Below, piece by piece: positions 7,628 through 15,906 of a DNA stretch of 64,000 nt. The first letter of the stretch is position 1, and every line of letters starts with the position of its first letter. This DNA is from a virus. The notes under the pieces were generated by a model. The model worked only from the letters and a program-made list of their open reading frames with translations. It searched no databases and was not told the origin of the DNA. The DNA lies in the IMG/VR virus record IMGVR_UViG_3300048121_001678, positions 1-64,000 of that record; one strand, given 5' to 3'. The position numbers and the translations under genes were made by a program.

Positions 7628-8923
7628 ATGGACGCAGTATTAAAAAAGAAATTACTATTAGTTTTTGATTACCTTAAAGTGAATGGTTGCCAGTATGCAG
7701 AAAAGGAAGGTGACTTCTATGGAATGAGCTTCCACGACCAAAACAATCAGTGGAGTTGTGTTTCTCAAAAAAGTAGAAATGTACTGCGTATCCCATTAGA
7801 CATCATAGATGATATAGAAGAACTTATCGACAAAAACCAAAAGGATTTTGATGGTTTCGGAGAAGACCCTTACGGTTTTGAAGCAAGACTTTTTCCCGAT
7901 TCAAAAACTATATCAATCTTTGAAGTTTATAGTGAATACCTTACTGAAGATACTCATACAATGACAGTAGATACTGAAGAAGAACCTGAAGTAAAAGAAA
8001 TCATTGACCACTATTGTAAAGAAAAAGAAATCTGTAGAGGTAATATCACATTCCAATTTCATGGTGGTGGTGACTCAGGATATATCGAAGATGGTGGTAA
8101 TTCAGATTTTTATGGAGAAACCTCACTTTATGAACCAGCCGAAGATATGTTCTACAGAATGTTGAGAAACTTTCCTGGTTGGGAAATCAATGAAGGTTCT
8201 CAAGGTCAATGTATCATTGACATGGACTTAGAACAAATGCAGTTGGACTACAACGAAAACTACGAAGAACAAAGAGTAGATGAAATTTGGTCTATGTCTT
8301 TGGAAGATGAAATCAATGAAGATAGGGAGAAAGTACAAGTAACACCAAGTAGTGTAGATGTTGAAAATGAAGATACAATGTTATCCTCAGTAGAGAAACT
8401 ACTCCAAGTATTATACTTTGATGGATTAGATATCACATATGATTTACGTAGAATTCCACACCATCATGATAAAGATTACATCAGTTTAGATATCGATATC
8501 GATGTAAGTAGAATTATGTCCAGACACAAAAATTTTGATGAAAACTACACTCATGTAGTTTATGATATAGAAAGTGTTCTTGATACCGTTGAAAAGTATT
8601 TAGGTTTAAGTAACCAAATTTACGTTGGTATTAATTATATCAACCAAGACTTCCTTGATAATGAAGCTCTCGATGCAACAAAAGAACTAAAACAAGAATT
8701 AAAAAAGAGTGGTTTTACCACAGAACAAGTCAATCATGCGTTGATTAACGTTTATTATCGTGAAGATGACTCTCCAGTTTTAACAGTAGAAGCACTTGGA
8801 CAAGATATTCCTGATGAAAAAATAGAACTATTTGAAGATACGGTTTGGGGTATTGTTAAGAAATACGAACACCTGATGGAACTTATAAGTGAAAGAGAAT
8901 TGGAATGGTGGATTAATTATTAA
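7628..8923 (+). CDS. Large acidic unknown protein
   Basis: 431 residues, strongly acidic, with repeated Asp/Glu-rich helices and short beta segments. It is similar in texture to the proteins at 8920-9705, 10060-10950 and 24857-25831. A His cluster (PHHHDKD) lies near residue 276. No catalytic motif seen. The four proteins may belong to a phage-specific expanded family. The last four bases overlap the convergent next gene. Confidence 0.65.
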   Translation: MDAVLKKKLLLVFDYLKVNGCQYAEKEGDFYGMSFHDQNNQWSCVSQKSRNVLRIPLDIIDDIEELIDKNQKDFDGFGEDPYGFEARLFPDSKTISIFEVYSEYLTEDTHTMTVDTEEEPEVKEIIDHYCKEKEICRGNITFQFHGGGDSGYIEDGGNSDFYGETSLYEPAEDMFYRMLRNFPGWEINEGSQGQCIIDMDLEQMQLDYNENYEEQRVDEIWSMSLEDEINEDREKVQVTPSSVDVENEDTMLSSVEKLLQVLYFDGLDITYDLRRIPHHHDKDYISLDIDIDVSRIMSRHKNFDENYTHVVYDIESVLDTVEKYLGLSNQIYVGINYINQDFLDNEALDATKELKQELKKSGFTTEQVNHALINVYYREDDSPVLTVEALGQDIPDEKIELFEDTVWGIVKKYEHLMELISERELEWWINY

Positions 8924-9705
8924 TTCTTTTCTTCCTCTTTTCTTTTAATTTGTTCCCCATTATCCATGATGAACTCATAAAAATAGTCAACATACTTTTC
9001 TCTTTTTGGGAATTTCATTCTCAAACTCAAATATGTTCTCAATAAGTTATTGTCTGTAAATCCATTCCACATCTTTTCAAAGATGTCAGAATGTAAGGCG
9101 AATGGCTCAACTTCATAACCATAATATTTTTCGTTCAACCCATAACTTTCAACCAATTGGTCCACTTTCTCATTACCAGGATAGACATCTTCAAAATTAA
9201 CACCTGTAAGTGGATATACTTCTTCATACAACCAATCTCTAATCAAGTCCTGAACTTCATAACCAATCTCATTGATATCGTCTTCAGTAATCGGATTGTC
9301 TTCTGTATTGTAATCGGCATTTAACTCATCAATATCTGAATAGTTAAACAAATCACCTAATTCATATTCGTGACCATTACCACCAATAACTTCAACAGTA
9401 GATTTTGGGTCAACAGCAACATAAATATTATCAACATACCAAAGATTATTATCATAAATGTCACCATCACCTTTATTTATATCCCAATTCTTTATCAAGA
9501 CATTCATATCATAACCACCTGAAGAAATGTTGATTACATTCTTGGTCTTTTCTTTTATAATCTCATCAATACCCTCAATACCCAACTTATCTGCAAGTCT
9601 GAGTTCAGCCTTAGTCTCCATTTCTCGGTTAAAGCCAAAATACTTCATTATCTGATTATCTAACTTATCACCAGCGACCTCAAAATATTTATCGATTATA
9701 TCCAT
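8920..9705 (-). CDS. Acidic unknown protein
   Basis: 261 residues, rich in Asp, Glu, Asn and Tyr, with a charged C-terminus (KREKYVDYFYEFIMDNGEQ then a Lys/Glu tail). It overlaps the 3' end of the plus-strand gene by four bases. Texture resembles the neighbouring acidic proteins. No function recognised. Confidence 0.65.
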   Translation of the reverse strand: MDIIDKYFEVAGDKLDNQIMKYFGFNREMETKAELRLADKLGIEGIDEIIKEKTKNVINISSGGYDMNVLIKNWDINKGDGDIYDNNLWYVDNIYVAVDPKSTVEVIGGNGHEYELGDLFNYSDIDELNADYNTEDNPITEDDINEIGYEVQDLIRDWLYEEVYPLTGVNFEDVYPGNEKVDQLVESYGLNEKYYGYEVEPFALHSDIFEKMWNGFTDNNLLRTYLSLRMKFPKREKYVDYFYEFIMDNGEQIKRKEEEKN

Positions 9706-9729
9706 ACTAATAAATACTTCATAATATTA

Positions 9730-10032
9730 TTATATACACTCGGTCTTACTAATATCTTTACTCAGACTAACATGAATATGATTCACACCAAGATAATGAC
9801 ATTTATCGTTCATCTCTTTCCATAAATGTTCGTTGAGGACCCTATTAGCCACTGTTACCTTCGTCTTTGGTGTTTGTCTGTTGAACTTCACGACCGTATT
9901 CAATCTCGGTGAACCCTCAAAGTCCCAAGCCATCACACTTTCAAAAGTTATGTCATAGATTATCTTCTCCTCACCAAACTCATAAGTGAGGGTGGAAAAG
10001 ACCTCAGGGATAATCTTATTTATTGAGTTCAT
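9730..10032 (-). CDS. Unknown 100-residue protein
   Basis: A small mixed alpha/beta protein with no recognisable motif, ending in a HIHVSLSKD segment. It is divergent from the 10060 gene, and TATTTATA at 10035-10042 lies in the 27-base gap between the two starts. Confidence 0.6.
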   Translation of the reverse strand: MNSINKIIPEVFSTLTYEFGEEKIIYDITFESVMAWDFEGSPRLNTVVKFNRQTPKTKVTVANRVLNEHLWKEMNDKCHYLGVNHIHVSLSKDISKTECI

Positions 10033-10034
10033 AG

Positions 10035-10042
10035 TATTTATA
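10035..10042 (+). promoter_or_regulatory. TATTTATA upstream element
   Basis: TATTTATA sits 18 bases before the ATG at 10060 and three bases before the divergent ATG at 10032 (where it reads TATAAATA). It is one of the recurrent upstream elements listed under findings. Confidence 0.4.
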
Positions 10043-10059
10043 ATTAATACTTCAATTAT

Positions 10060-10950
10060 ATGAACACAGAAGAATTAAATAAAGGGAAAGGAATTATAGT
10101 AAACCTATTAAATTCCATTTTTTCATCAGGTGATGGTTATCACATATCTTATGATTATGATGGGACCACATTCATCATCGATTTTGTTAGTGAAGGTGAT
10201 AAATTACCCGTTATAACCAAAAGACTTATAATGGAAACCGTGTACTCAAACTTTAGAAAAGCCAGTCGATACTTCCCTGATGTCATGTATTTTTGGAAAA
10301 ACTTTGATTTTGTAGTAAAATATAACGGAAAAGAGTTGAAAGGTGATTCAATCAATGACGCATTTATAAGTCAACCAATCACCGATTGTTTTGATAGTAG
10401 TTTAGAAAAAATACAATCTAATTCTGTAACATTTCCAACTGTATTTATTAATGTTAATTCTAAAATGGGTGAGTTTTTTATTACCACAGTTAATAGTAAG
10501 GTAATGAAATCAACTATAGAACCATCTGATAACTACATTTATTTCTTTACATATTTAGTACCTGACTACCTACTTTTATCTAATGGTAAAGGAGAATCAG
10601 TAAAGATAACTGCCGAGTCTTTAAGAGATTTCCACATGAATGGTGGTGAAGATGGTGAACCGTACTATGAAACACCTGAAAAAATATTAGAAGCATTACT
10701 ACGTGCAATAGCATTTGCACAAACAGAACAATACGAATCTAAAGTTTCCTCTGAATTCTATAACTGTTTACGTAGTGCAGGATTTGAAGGTTGGGGTGAA
10801 GGTATGTATGAAGATTACTATCCTTTATATGAAGTCATATTTTACGGAATTAGTGATATGATTATTACTACCTATGGTATATATGGTGAAGCTTACTCAG
10901 GTGACTTTGAAACAATTGAGGACTTATTCAACTTCCTCAATAGGAAATAA
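10060..10950 (+). CDS. Unknown 296-residue protein
   Basis: A soluble protein with an acidic, Tyr-rich C-terminal half and no identified motif. Its 3' end overlaps the convergent gene at 10924 by 27 bases. It is one of the group of larger acidic unknowns in this part of the genome. Confidence 0.65.
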   Translation: MNTEELNKGKGIIVNLLNSIFSSGDGYHISYDYDGTTFIIDFVSEGDKLPVITKRLIMETVYSNFRKASRYFPDVMYFWKNFDFVVKYNGKELKGDSINDAFISQPITDCFDSSLEKIQSNSVTFPTVFINVNSKMGEFFITTVNSKVMKSTIEPSDNYIYFFTYLVPDYLLLSNGKGESVKITAESLRDFHMNGGEDGEPYYETPEKILEALLRAIAFAQTEQYESKVSSEFYNCLRSAGFEGWGEGMYEDYYPLYEVIFYGISDMIITTYGIYGEAYSGDFETIEDLFNFLNRK

Positions 10951-11304
10951 TAAAGGAAACTCATCGGTAACCATATTCAAAGGGATTGTAACAGGTTCAT
11001 CACTCTCAGTTAAGAAACCATAGAAATCCAAACTTCTTTTGTGACGAAACAACTTCATCACATTACCTGGCATATCATTAAAATCTTTACGGTATAAATC
11101 TATAGCGGTAACTTTCTTTGACTTACCCCAAATGAAATCCACGTTCACGTTTCTTCCTACAGTAATTGGTACTATGGTGATGTCCTTGTTTTTGAAGTCC
11201 TCGTGAATGTGTTTGATAACCAAACGAGGTTTGGGACTGGAAGAGTATTGAATCACATACATTTCTCTTATAAATTCTATTAGACCTCCTTTTATGTCCC
11301 TCAT
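10924..11304 (-). CDS. Unknown 126-residue protein
   Basis: A small protein with basic and hydrophobic strands. FIWGKSKKVTAIDLYRKDFNDMPG near residues 58-80 suggests a WYL/SH3-like beta fold, but no family is claimed. It overlaps the convergent upstream gene by 27 bases. Confidence 0.6.
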   Translation of the reverse strand: MRDIKGGLIEFIREMYVIQYSSSPKPRLVIKHIHEDFKNKDITIVPITVGRNVNVDFIWGKSKKVTAIDLYRKDFNDMPGNVMKLFRHKRSLDFYGFLTESDEPVTIPLNMVTDEFPLLFPIEEVE

Positions 11305-11313
11305 AAAAATACA

Positions 11314-11481
11314 TTAACCCGTTACAGTCTTTCTTAACTCTTTATATTTTTCTTTCCAATCGTAAACCTCATCTCGAGTATCCAATAACTCATTCAACAG
11401 TTTTTCATTTTCTTTTTTTAATTCCTCAATTTTTACATTAACAGTCTGTAACTGCATCTTGTATAACTCAATATGGTCCAT
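11314..11481 (-). CDS. 55-residue coiled-coil protein
   Basis: The frame from ATG at 11481 to TAA at 11314 encodes MDHIELYKMQLQTVNVKIEE followed by a heptad-like Leu/Glu/Lys helix and a TRDEVYDWKEKYKELRK segment. Leu/Ile spacing supports a continuous coiled coil of about 45 residues. It fits exactly between the genes at 10924-11304 and thymidylate synthase on the same strand. Function unknown. Confidence 0.6.
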   Translation of the reverse strand: MDHIELYKMQLQTVNVKIEELKKENEKLLNELLDTRDEVYDWKEKYKELRKTVTG

Positions 11482-11493
11482 ATATTTTATTTT

Positions 11494-12435
11494 TTAATTT
11501 GATAGAGGTGCTTTAATTGTTGGGTGTGATTGATAACCTCTAATCTCATAATCAAACTCACCGTTTAATACATCAACATTGGATAACTCAATCGTTGGTA
11601 AATCATATGACATTCTTCCACATTGTTCGTTCGCTTGGTCAATGTGATTCTTATATAAGTGAGTATCACCTAAGTTCCCCACCAACTCACCTGGTTGATA
11701 ACCTGTCTCCTCACATAACAACAATAGTAATGTTCCATATGATGCAATGTTGAATGGTAAACCTAAGAAGGTGTCAACTGAACGTTGATTCCACATTAGG
11801 GATAGTTTACCTTCAGACACATAACATTGAAATCCATAATGACATGGAGGTAGTACAACCTCGTCCAACTCACCAACATTCCAAGCTGATACCATATGTC
11901 TACGAGAATTAGGATTTTCTTTTAGACCTTTTATTAAGTTTTGAATTTGGTCAATGTACTTAGTACCTTCAACATATGTATCTTCACCCGATAATGGGTC
12001 TTTGAGAGTAGTCTTAATAAGTGATTCAGTTTTCCATTCTCTCCATTGTTTACCATAGATTGGACCCAACTCACCCCACATCTCAGCAAATCTATCCTGA
12101 GTCTTAATCTTCTGAATGAATGACTTAGGACCCATAGCTAATGTTCCCTTGTCTTCTTTGTATCTTTTATAAGCATCACCATTCCAAATGTTACAATCAT
12201 TATCCACCAAATACTTAATGTTGGTATCACCTTTGAGGAACCACTTCAGTTCGGTCATCATGGTCTTAACCGCCATCTTCTTTGTGGTTAACAAAGGAAA
12301 CCCCTCACTCATATCATGACGTATCTGACGACCAAAGACCGATACTGTACCAGTACCTGTACGGTCATCTTTCTCAACACCATTGGTCATGATGTCTTTT
12401 AATAATTCTAAGTAATCTTTATCTAATTTATTCAT
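11494..12435 (-). CDS. thyA: Thymidylate synthase
   Basis: 313 residues, full-length ThyA. DDRTGTGT near residue 23 binds phosphate. LPPCHYGFQ holds the catalytic Cys198. SRRHMVSAWN and RSVDTFLGLPFNIASYG complete the active site. Asn229 is retained in the LPFN motif, where dCMP hydroxymethylases have Asp, so dUMP is the expected substrate. It makes dTMP using methylene-tetrahydrofolate, with the DHFR at 2982 recycling the folate. An insert around residues 88-160 is longer than in E. coli and resembles other 300+ residue ThyAs. The start overlaps the upstream gene by eight bases. Confidence 0.95.
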   Translation of the reverse strand: MNKLDKDYLELLKDIMTNGVEKDDRTGTGTVSVFGRQIRHDMSEGFPLLTTKKMAVKTMMTELKWFLKGDTNIKYLVDNDCNIWNGDAYKRYKEDKGTLAMGPKSFIQKIKTQDRFAEMWGELGPIYGKQWREWKTESLIKTTLKDPLSGEDTYVEGTKYIDQIQNLIKGLKENPNSRRHMVSAWNVGELDEVVLPPCHYGFQCYVSEGKLSLMWNQRSVDTFLGLPFNIASYGTLLLLLCEETGYQPGELVGNLGDTHLYKNHIDQANEQCGRMSYDLPTIELSNVDVLNGEFDYEIRGYQSHPTIKAPLSN

Positions 12436-12637
12436 GTGTATATACTATCATAGTATTATTGATAGGAAATCTATAGATAGGTGCGTTTTTTTCATTTGAT
12501 TGTCTTTGGAGGACTTCGTAATACCCATTATAGTCTTTAATAGTCATCACATTTTCTTTAGTTTCTGATGGTCCACTACCATCGCTGAACACAACCGACA
12601 TTGTGTGTTCTTTTGTGTTAAATCTCAGTACATTCAT
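12428..12637 (-). CDS. Unknown 69-residue protein upstream of thyA
   Basis: A small beta-rich protein with a YYEVLQR segment and a hydrophobic C-terminus. It overlaps the thyA start by eight bases, so the two are probably translationally coupled. Function unknown. Confidence 0.6.
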   Translation of the reverse strand: MNVLRFNTKEHTMSVVFSDGSGPSETKENVMTIKDYNGYYEVLQRQSNEKNAPIYRFPINNTMIVYTHE

Positions 12638-12668
12638 TTGTTATTGTAATTATAAGGTTATAGGGCAA

Positions 12669-12701
12669 TAAAAAACCCCTTCGTCTATTATAACAAAGGG
12701 G
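12669..12701 (-). terminator. Intrinsic terminator
   Basis: On the minus strand CCCCTT pairs with AAGGGG across a 14-base loop, followed by a T-run. It lies just downstream of the gene at 12726-13025. Confidence 0.8.
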
Positions 12702-12725
12702 CAGTTAAAAATCAATTATTAAAGA

Positions 12726-13025
12726 CTATTTTCCAATAACTAAATCAGAGTAGTCTAATTTTTCCATACCTGTTAATTCTTCCTCAACCTCATCATACAT
12801 ATAAGCTTTAACTACGGCAACTACGCCCTGTTCAGCTTGAGCCAATTTACTTTCCATCCAATCTTCGATTTGCTCTCCGTCTTCCATCATTTCCCACATC
12901 TTATATGCTAATGTGGCGATGGTGAATAGTTGTTGTTTAGCCATATACGACCCGTCATGTTTTCCTTCTGTCAAGGAAGCTGTCAACCTTTCCAATTGTG
13001 CTTCTGTAAGAATAATTTGTCCCAT
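12726..13025 (-). CDS. Small protein with ILTEAQ N-terminal peptide
   Basis: 99 residues, counted from the internal Met at 13025. A longer frame exists to 13055, but its first ten residues (MIFINKGKQN) fall in leader sequence, and the shorter start gives MGQIILTEAQLERLTASLTE, matching the family of N-termini described in findings. (I/L)-x-E sites occur after residues 8 and 20. A TATTTATA element lies at 13044-13051. The remainder is an acidic helical protein of unknown function. Confidence 0.7.
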   Translation of the reverse strand: MGQIILTEAQLERLTASLTEGKHDGSYMAKQQLFTIATLAYKMWEMMEDGEQIEDWMESKLAQAEQGVVAVVKAYMYDEVEEELTGMEKLDYSDLVIGK

Positions 13026-13061
13026 ATTTTGTTTACCTTTGTTTATAAATATCACGTAATT

Positions 13062-13155
13062 AAAAAAGGTGAGGATTACTCCCCACCTTTTTGAGGCCGA
13101 CCTGGCTAATAGTCGTCGGCAACTCCACCACCCTATTTCATCTAATAGGGAAATC
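13062..13155 (-). ncRNA. Three-hairpin untranslated RNA or structured 3' UTR
   Basis: Between two minus-strand genes lie three hairpins in about 90 bases: CCCTATT/AATAGGG (13131-13150), GCCGAC/GTCGGC (13096-13120) and an intrinsic terminator AAAAAGGTG-GG/CC-CACCTTTTT (13063-13092) with a T-run in both directions. The run starts at the stop codon of the GPx-like gene, so it is either that gene's structured 3' UTR or a processed small RNA. I see no separate promoter. Confidence 0.45.
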
Positions 13156-13664
13156 TATTCCTTAACTGATGAGTTTAACCAATCAATCACTTCTTCATCT
13201 AGTAGACTTTCTTCAGAGTTAGATAACCCCCAAATACTACCATCGATATTAATTAAATATTTAAAGAAATTCCATTTAGTTTCAAAATCATAACCATATT
13301 TTGATGAACCTTCATTAGTATATTGCAACCAATGCCAAATATCTGAATCTTTAAGAATTACTTTATCCATTAAATAAACATTCGAATGTTCTAAGACCCC
13401 ATACCCATCACAAAAGGTCTTTATTTCATCAATGGTTCCAGGTTCTTGTCCTCCAAAATCATTAGATGGATACAACCATACCGTAACTTTATCCTTATCA
13501 ACAGTTTCTAAGAACTGTTTGAGGTCTTTGTAGTTATTATCCGTATATCCACACTCTGAGGCCACATTGATGACTATGTGTCTCGTGTTTAAAATTTTGG
13601 GGTGAATCATTTCACCACTTTCGGTGATGAGAATCCTATCGTAAAAGTTAGTTATACCTTCCAT
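13155..13664 (-). CDS. Glutathione-peroxidase-like thiol peroxidase
   Basis: 169 residues of the glutathione peroxidase fold. NVASECGYTDNNYKDLKQF carries the peroxidatic Cys38. PSNDFGGQEPG carries Gln73. KWNFFKYLINIDG carries Trp131 and Asn132, completing the usual Cys-Gln-Trp-Asn tetrad. Bacterial members mostly use thioredoxin as reductant, and thioredoxin and glutaredoxin are encoded at 44552-45147. It would reduce peroxides in infected cells. Its start overlaps the upstream gene by 13 bases. Unusual cargo for a phage. Confidence 0.85.
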   Translation of the reverse strand: MEGITNFYDRILITESGEMIHPKILNTRHIVINVASECGYTDNNYKDLKQFLETVDKDKVTVWLYPSNDFGGQEPGTIDEIKTFCDGYGVLEHSNVYLMDKVILKDSDIWHWLQYTNEGSSKYGYDFETKWNFFKYLINIDGSIWGLSNSEESLLDEEVIDWLNSSVKE

Positions 13665-13846
13665 TTATTCAATAAGTTATTTATTTCATGAGAGTACGCT
13701 TGATGTACCGTTTTACATTCTCGTATACCATACGCATTTCCATCAGTAGTGTAAATAACAACGTCATCTTTAAACCTCTCAATTTCCTGAATTTCTTTTA
13801 ATTCTTTTGTTTCAGGTATCACAACCATATCTCCAACTTTATACAT
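13652..13846 (-). CDS. Small SH3-like unknown protein
   Basis: 64 residues. The start MYKVGDMVVIPETKELKEIQ and the strand pattern suggest a small SH3 or KOW-like barrel, often a nucleic-acid or protein docking module. It is coupled by overlap to both neighbours (the stop overlaps the GPx start; its ATG shares a base with the preceding stop). Confidence 0.55.
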   Translation of the reverse strand: MYKVGDMVVIPETKELKEIQEIERFKDDVVIYTTDGNAYGIRECKTVHQAYSHEINNLLNKWKV

Positions 13847-14121
13847 TATCCCTCCATCTTAGATTTATGAATTGCATATCCACCCAAAGTCAATTCCTCT
13901 TGAGGTTTCACATTACCCAAAATAATAGATTGACTAAGTAAATCATAAGGAATATGTACTAAGAAGTCTCGACCATTGAAGAATGATAGGTCCTGCTTTA
14001 ATTCAATACAAGAATGTACCATCTGTAAAAACAACTTAAACTGAACCTCATCAGAGTAGTAGTCATTAAGCAGGTTTCCGAATTGTGGGTGAATGATTTT
14101 TATGTTTTTCTCTAATACCAT
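13846..14121 (-). CDS. Unknown 91-residue protein
   Basis: A soluble helical protein with no recognised motif. It is the first gene after the structured RNA's terminator and has its own promoter at 14142-14173. It leads an operon with the SH3-like protein and the GPx-like peroxidase. Confidence 0.6.
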   Translation of the reverse strand: MVLEKNIKIIHPQFGNLLNDYYSDEVQFKLFLQMVHSCIELKQDLSFFNGRDFLVHIPYDLLSQSIILGNVKPQEELTLGGYAIHKSKMEG

Positions 14122-14141
14122 ATTTATTTCTTTTGTATATA

Positions 14142-14173
14142 CAAATATAATAAATATATTTCACTATAACAAC
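14142..14173 (-). promoter_or_regulatory. Bacteroidetes-type promoter (GTTG-N20-TATATTTG)
   Basis: On the minus strand GTTG (14173-14170), a 20-base spacer and TATATTTG (14149-14142) precede the gene starting at 14121. A TATATTTATTA element overlaps it at 14148-14158. The -33 box is imperfect (GTTG for TTTG). Confidence 0.55.
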
Positions 14174-14182
14174 TATAGGCAT

Positions 14183-14211
14183 AAAAAAACCTCGGTGGGT
14201 TAACACCGAGG
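14183..14211 (-). terminator. Intrinsic terminator of the large RNA
   Basis: On the minus strand CCTCGGTG pairs with CACCGAGG across a six-base loop (14211-14190), followed directly by seven T residues. It marks the 3' end of the non-coding transcript. Confidence 0.92.
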
Positions 14212-15087
14212 TCAAGGAAGGTATATGTGGTATAGAACGCTGAGATTACACGTTTATGTGACTTGTCTTTAATGAGATTACCCTATATCGGTTGCCCACT
14301 TATCCACTATCGTTTCCGAAAGTATCAAGTCAGTGTCGGTTACTTACGTTAACCACTCGTATTCGTCAATAACTACTCAACCACTACTATATTCTGTTAA
14401 ACCTTGCGAGTTCACTAAGGGATGGCCGTCCCAACAGGTATTTCGTAATCGACATTGAATGACTTGCCGTCAATACAATGACTCCGTTAGTTTCTACTCG
14501 GAGTGTTAGACACCTTTCGTTATTAACGCCTGAAGACTTTTGCTTTGTATCTATTTTTAAAATAGTAGCAAAATGTGGATTTAGGAAAGATGTGCTTCAG
14601 GAGAAGGTTCGTTCCTTTTGAGAACAAAATGCTTCACACCTCTCTGTAAGTCTGTCAACTTACGGTACTTCAGGACTTCGTTGATTTAATCACCTCGGAA
14701 ACCCGTCGTACTGGTACCCAGCCCTACAACACCTGACAGGATGTGTCGAACCGTCACCTGTAACTTTTCCTATTGATGTCACCATCTCAACTCTGATATT
14801 CCACGGACTCAGAGTAACCTCTTCCCCCTAGCAGTTGCCCTCGGGGAATCGGCCGTAGCCACTTTGTTTAGTTGTCAGAATACACTTGTACTCTGCGAAC
14901 TTCCAATAGATACTACTCTACTTTCCGTCCCTTTAGTCCCCTCACGGGGTTTATCTAACGACGCTAAACCGCCGAGTGTTGATTAAACTTTCTTTTATTT
15001 TGGAAAGGACGTCCTCCTAAAAGGACATCAAAAGTCCGTAATAATCAACCTCTAATATTTCAAAGAACTTTTCTTTTAACTTTTTAC
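14183..15087 (-). ncRNA. Large (~900 nt) structured non-coding RNA
   Basis: About 1.1 kb contains no credible open frame on either strand. It is far richer in G+C than its surroundings (sampled lines near 57-60%) and is bounded on the minus strand by a consensus promoter (15093-15124) and a strong terminator. Readable hairpins include: GTTGATT/AATCAAC (15049-15043 with 14984-14978); CCCC-GTGA-GGGG with a GNRA loop (14949-14938); GGC-TACG-GCC with a UNCG loop (14860-14851); TTCCCC/GGGGAA (14848-14822); CTCTGA/TCAGAG (14814-14791); GTAAGT/ACTTAC (14663-14646); TTTTGC/GCAAAA enclosing CTATTT/AAATAG (14573-14538); ACTCCG/CGGAGT (14504-14481); CATTG/CAATG enclosing TGAC/GTCA (14480-14453). Size and phage location recall the GOLLD and ROOL classes, but I cannot match it to either. 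rRNA, tmRNA, RNase P and intron cores were not found. Confidence 0.8.
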
Positions 15088-15092
15088 TCCTA

Positions 15093-15124
15093 CAAATCTA
15101 ATACTTTAATTTTAGACTGTCAAA
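15093..15124 (-). promoter_or_regulatory. Promoter of the large RNA (TTTG-N20-TAGATTTG)
   Basis: On the minus strand TTTG (15124-15121), exactly 20 bases, then TAGATTTG (15100-15093) match the Bacteroidetes consensus, predicting initiation near 15087. A second AT-rich element reading TATTTATA on the minus strand (15173-15166) lies further upstream and could be a phage-type promoter. No gene or other structure is clear in 15125-15258 apart from poly-T/poly-A tracts. Confidence 0.7.
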
Positions 15125-15258
15125 TAAACTTTTAAGAATTTCTGATTTTTTTCAGTAGGGTAAGATATAAATATTACCGTTTCACTCAAAAGTTATACGA
15201 AGATACTAAAAATTTCATCTCCGTCAAGTATTTTTTTGTTTTTTTTAGTAATTTGACA

Positions 15259-15474
15259 TTAAATGGAAACCCCATTCACATCAAATTCGGATTTTAAAGC
15301 TTCCAACTTATCTTTTGCAGTTGCCATTTTGTCAACCATTTCGTCCATCTCCTCTAAATGTTGTGGGTGTTCACCAATCCCAACTGAGTTATGGAAATAC
15401 ACATTTAGTGTTGCCTTTGCAGCTATTAAATCTGCTTCATACTTTTTTACTAACGCTTGATACATTAAATTCAT
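15259..15474 (-). CDS. Conserved small phage protein (GIGEHPQH motif)
   Basis: 71 residues: an N-terminal helix (YQALVKKYEADLIAAKATL), the turn GIGEHPQHLEEMDEM, then a second helix. From memory, similar small proteins are found in T4-like cyanophages and other marine phages, with unknown function. A helical hairpin that probably oligomerises. Its start overlaps the nudix gene's stop. Confidence 0.7.
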   Translation of the reverse strand: MNLMYQALVKKYEADLIAAKATLNVYFHNSVGIGEHPQHLEEMDEMVDKMATAKDKLEALKSEFDVNGVSI

Positions 15475-15878
15475 TTTAAAATAATTTTTAATAGTTTATT
15501 AAATTGTTCTGTCATTGGTGAAGGTAATTCATTTTTACCAAAATATCCACACTCAGTATGTTCATCTCCATCTTTCGCAGTTGTTAAGTTAGGGTGAATC
15601 TCTTCATCACAATCATAAAGAAAACAGTACATTTCACCTTTAATTTTTGAACCATCTCTGTTTGTTCTCTTAATAAGACCACAGAACTCAGGTTCATCAA
15701 TTAATTTAAAATCAGTTTCTTCATAAAATTCTCTCATCGCACCTAACAAAGGACTTTCACCCTCTTCAATACTTCCTGCTGGACATGACCAGTGACCAGG
15801 TAATGGCCCTTCATTATTCCGTTTACATAATAATACTTTATTATCACATCTAACTATAATACCTCCGTATTTTTTCAT
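15471..15878 (-). CDS. Nudix hydrolase
   Basis: 135 residues with a complete nudix box: Gly35, then Glu41, then Arg49-Glu50 and Glu53-Glu54 in the pattern G-x5-E-x7-RE-x2-EE. The WSCPAGSIEEGES stretch is typical. It hydrolyses nucleoside diphosphates linked to another group, such as oxidised dNTPs, ADP-ribose or dinucleotide polyphosphates. The substrate cannot be told from sequence. Divergent from the DUF192 gene. Confidence 0.9.
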   Translation of the reverse strand: MKKYGGIIVRCDNKVLLCKRNNEGPLPGHWSCPAGSIEEGESPLLGAMREFYEETDFKLIDEPEFCGLIKRTNRDGSKIKGEMYCFLYDCDEEIHPNLTTAKDGDEHTECGYFGKNELPSPMTEQFNKLLKIILK

Positions 15879-15893
15879 ATTATATAATCTTCA

Positions 15894-15904
15894 TATATTT
15901 ATTA
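15894..15904 (+). promoter_or_regulatory. TATATTTATTA upstream element
   Basis: TATATTTATTA ends two bases before the ATG at 15907. It is one of the recurrent elements discussed in findings. Its closeness to the start implies a nearly leaderless message if it is a promoter. Confidence 0.35.
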
Positions 15905-15906
15905 CT

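Noticed and set aside
13155-13664. ILITE in the GPx-like protein as another head-targeting peptide
   Set aside because: It falls within the normally conserved N-terminal strand of the peroxidase fold (dG-x-I motif), so the match is probably chance.
14183-15087. rRNA, tmRNA, RNase P RNA or a self-splicing intron as explanation of the structured region
   Set aside because: I looked for the 530-loop type rRNA sequence, the RNase P core, tmRNA ends, group I P/Q/R/S elements and group II domain V and saw none; its own promoter and terminator also argue against an intron.
15166-15173. TATAAATA on the plus strand as a T4-type late promoter
   Set aside because: No plus-strand gene follows; it is noted only as a possible minus-strand element upstream of the large RNA.
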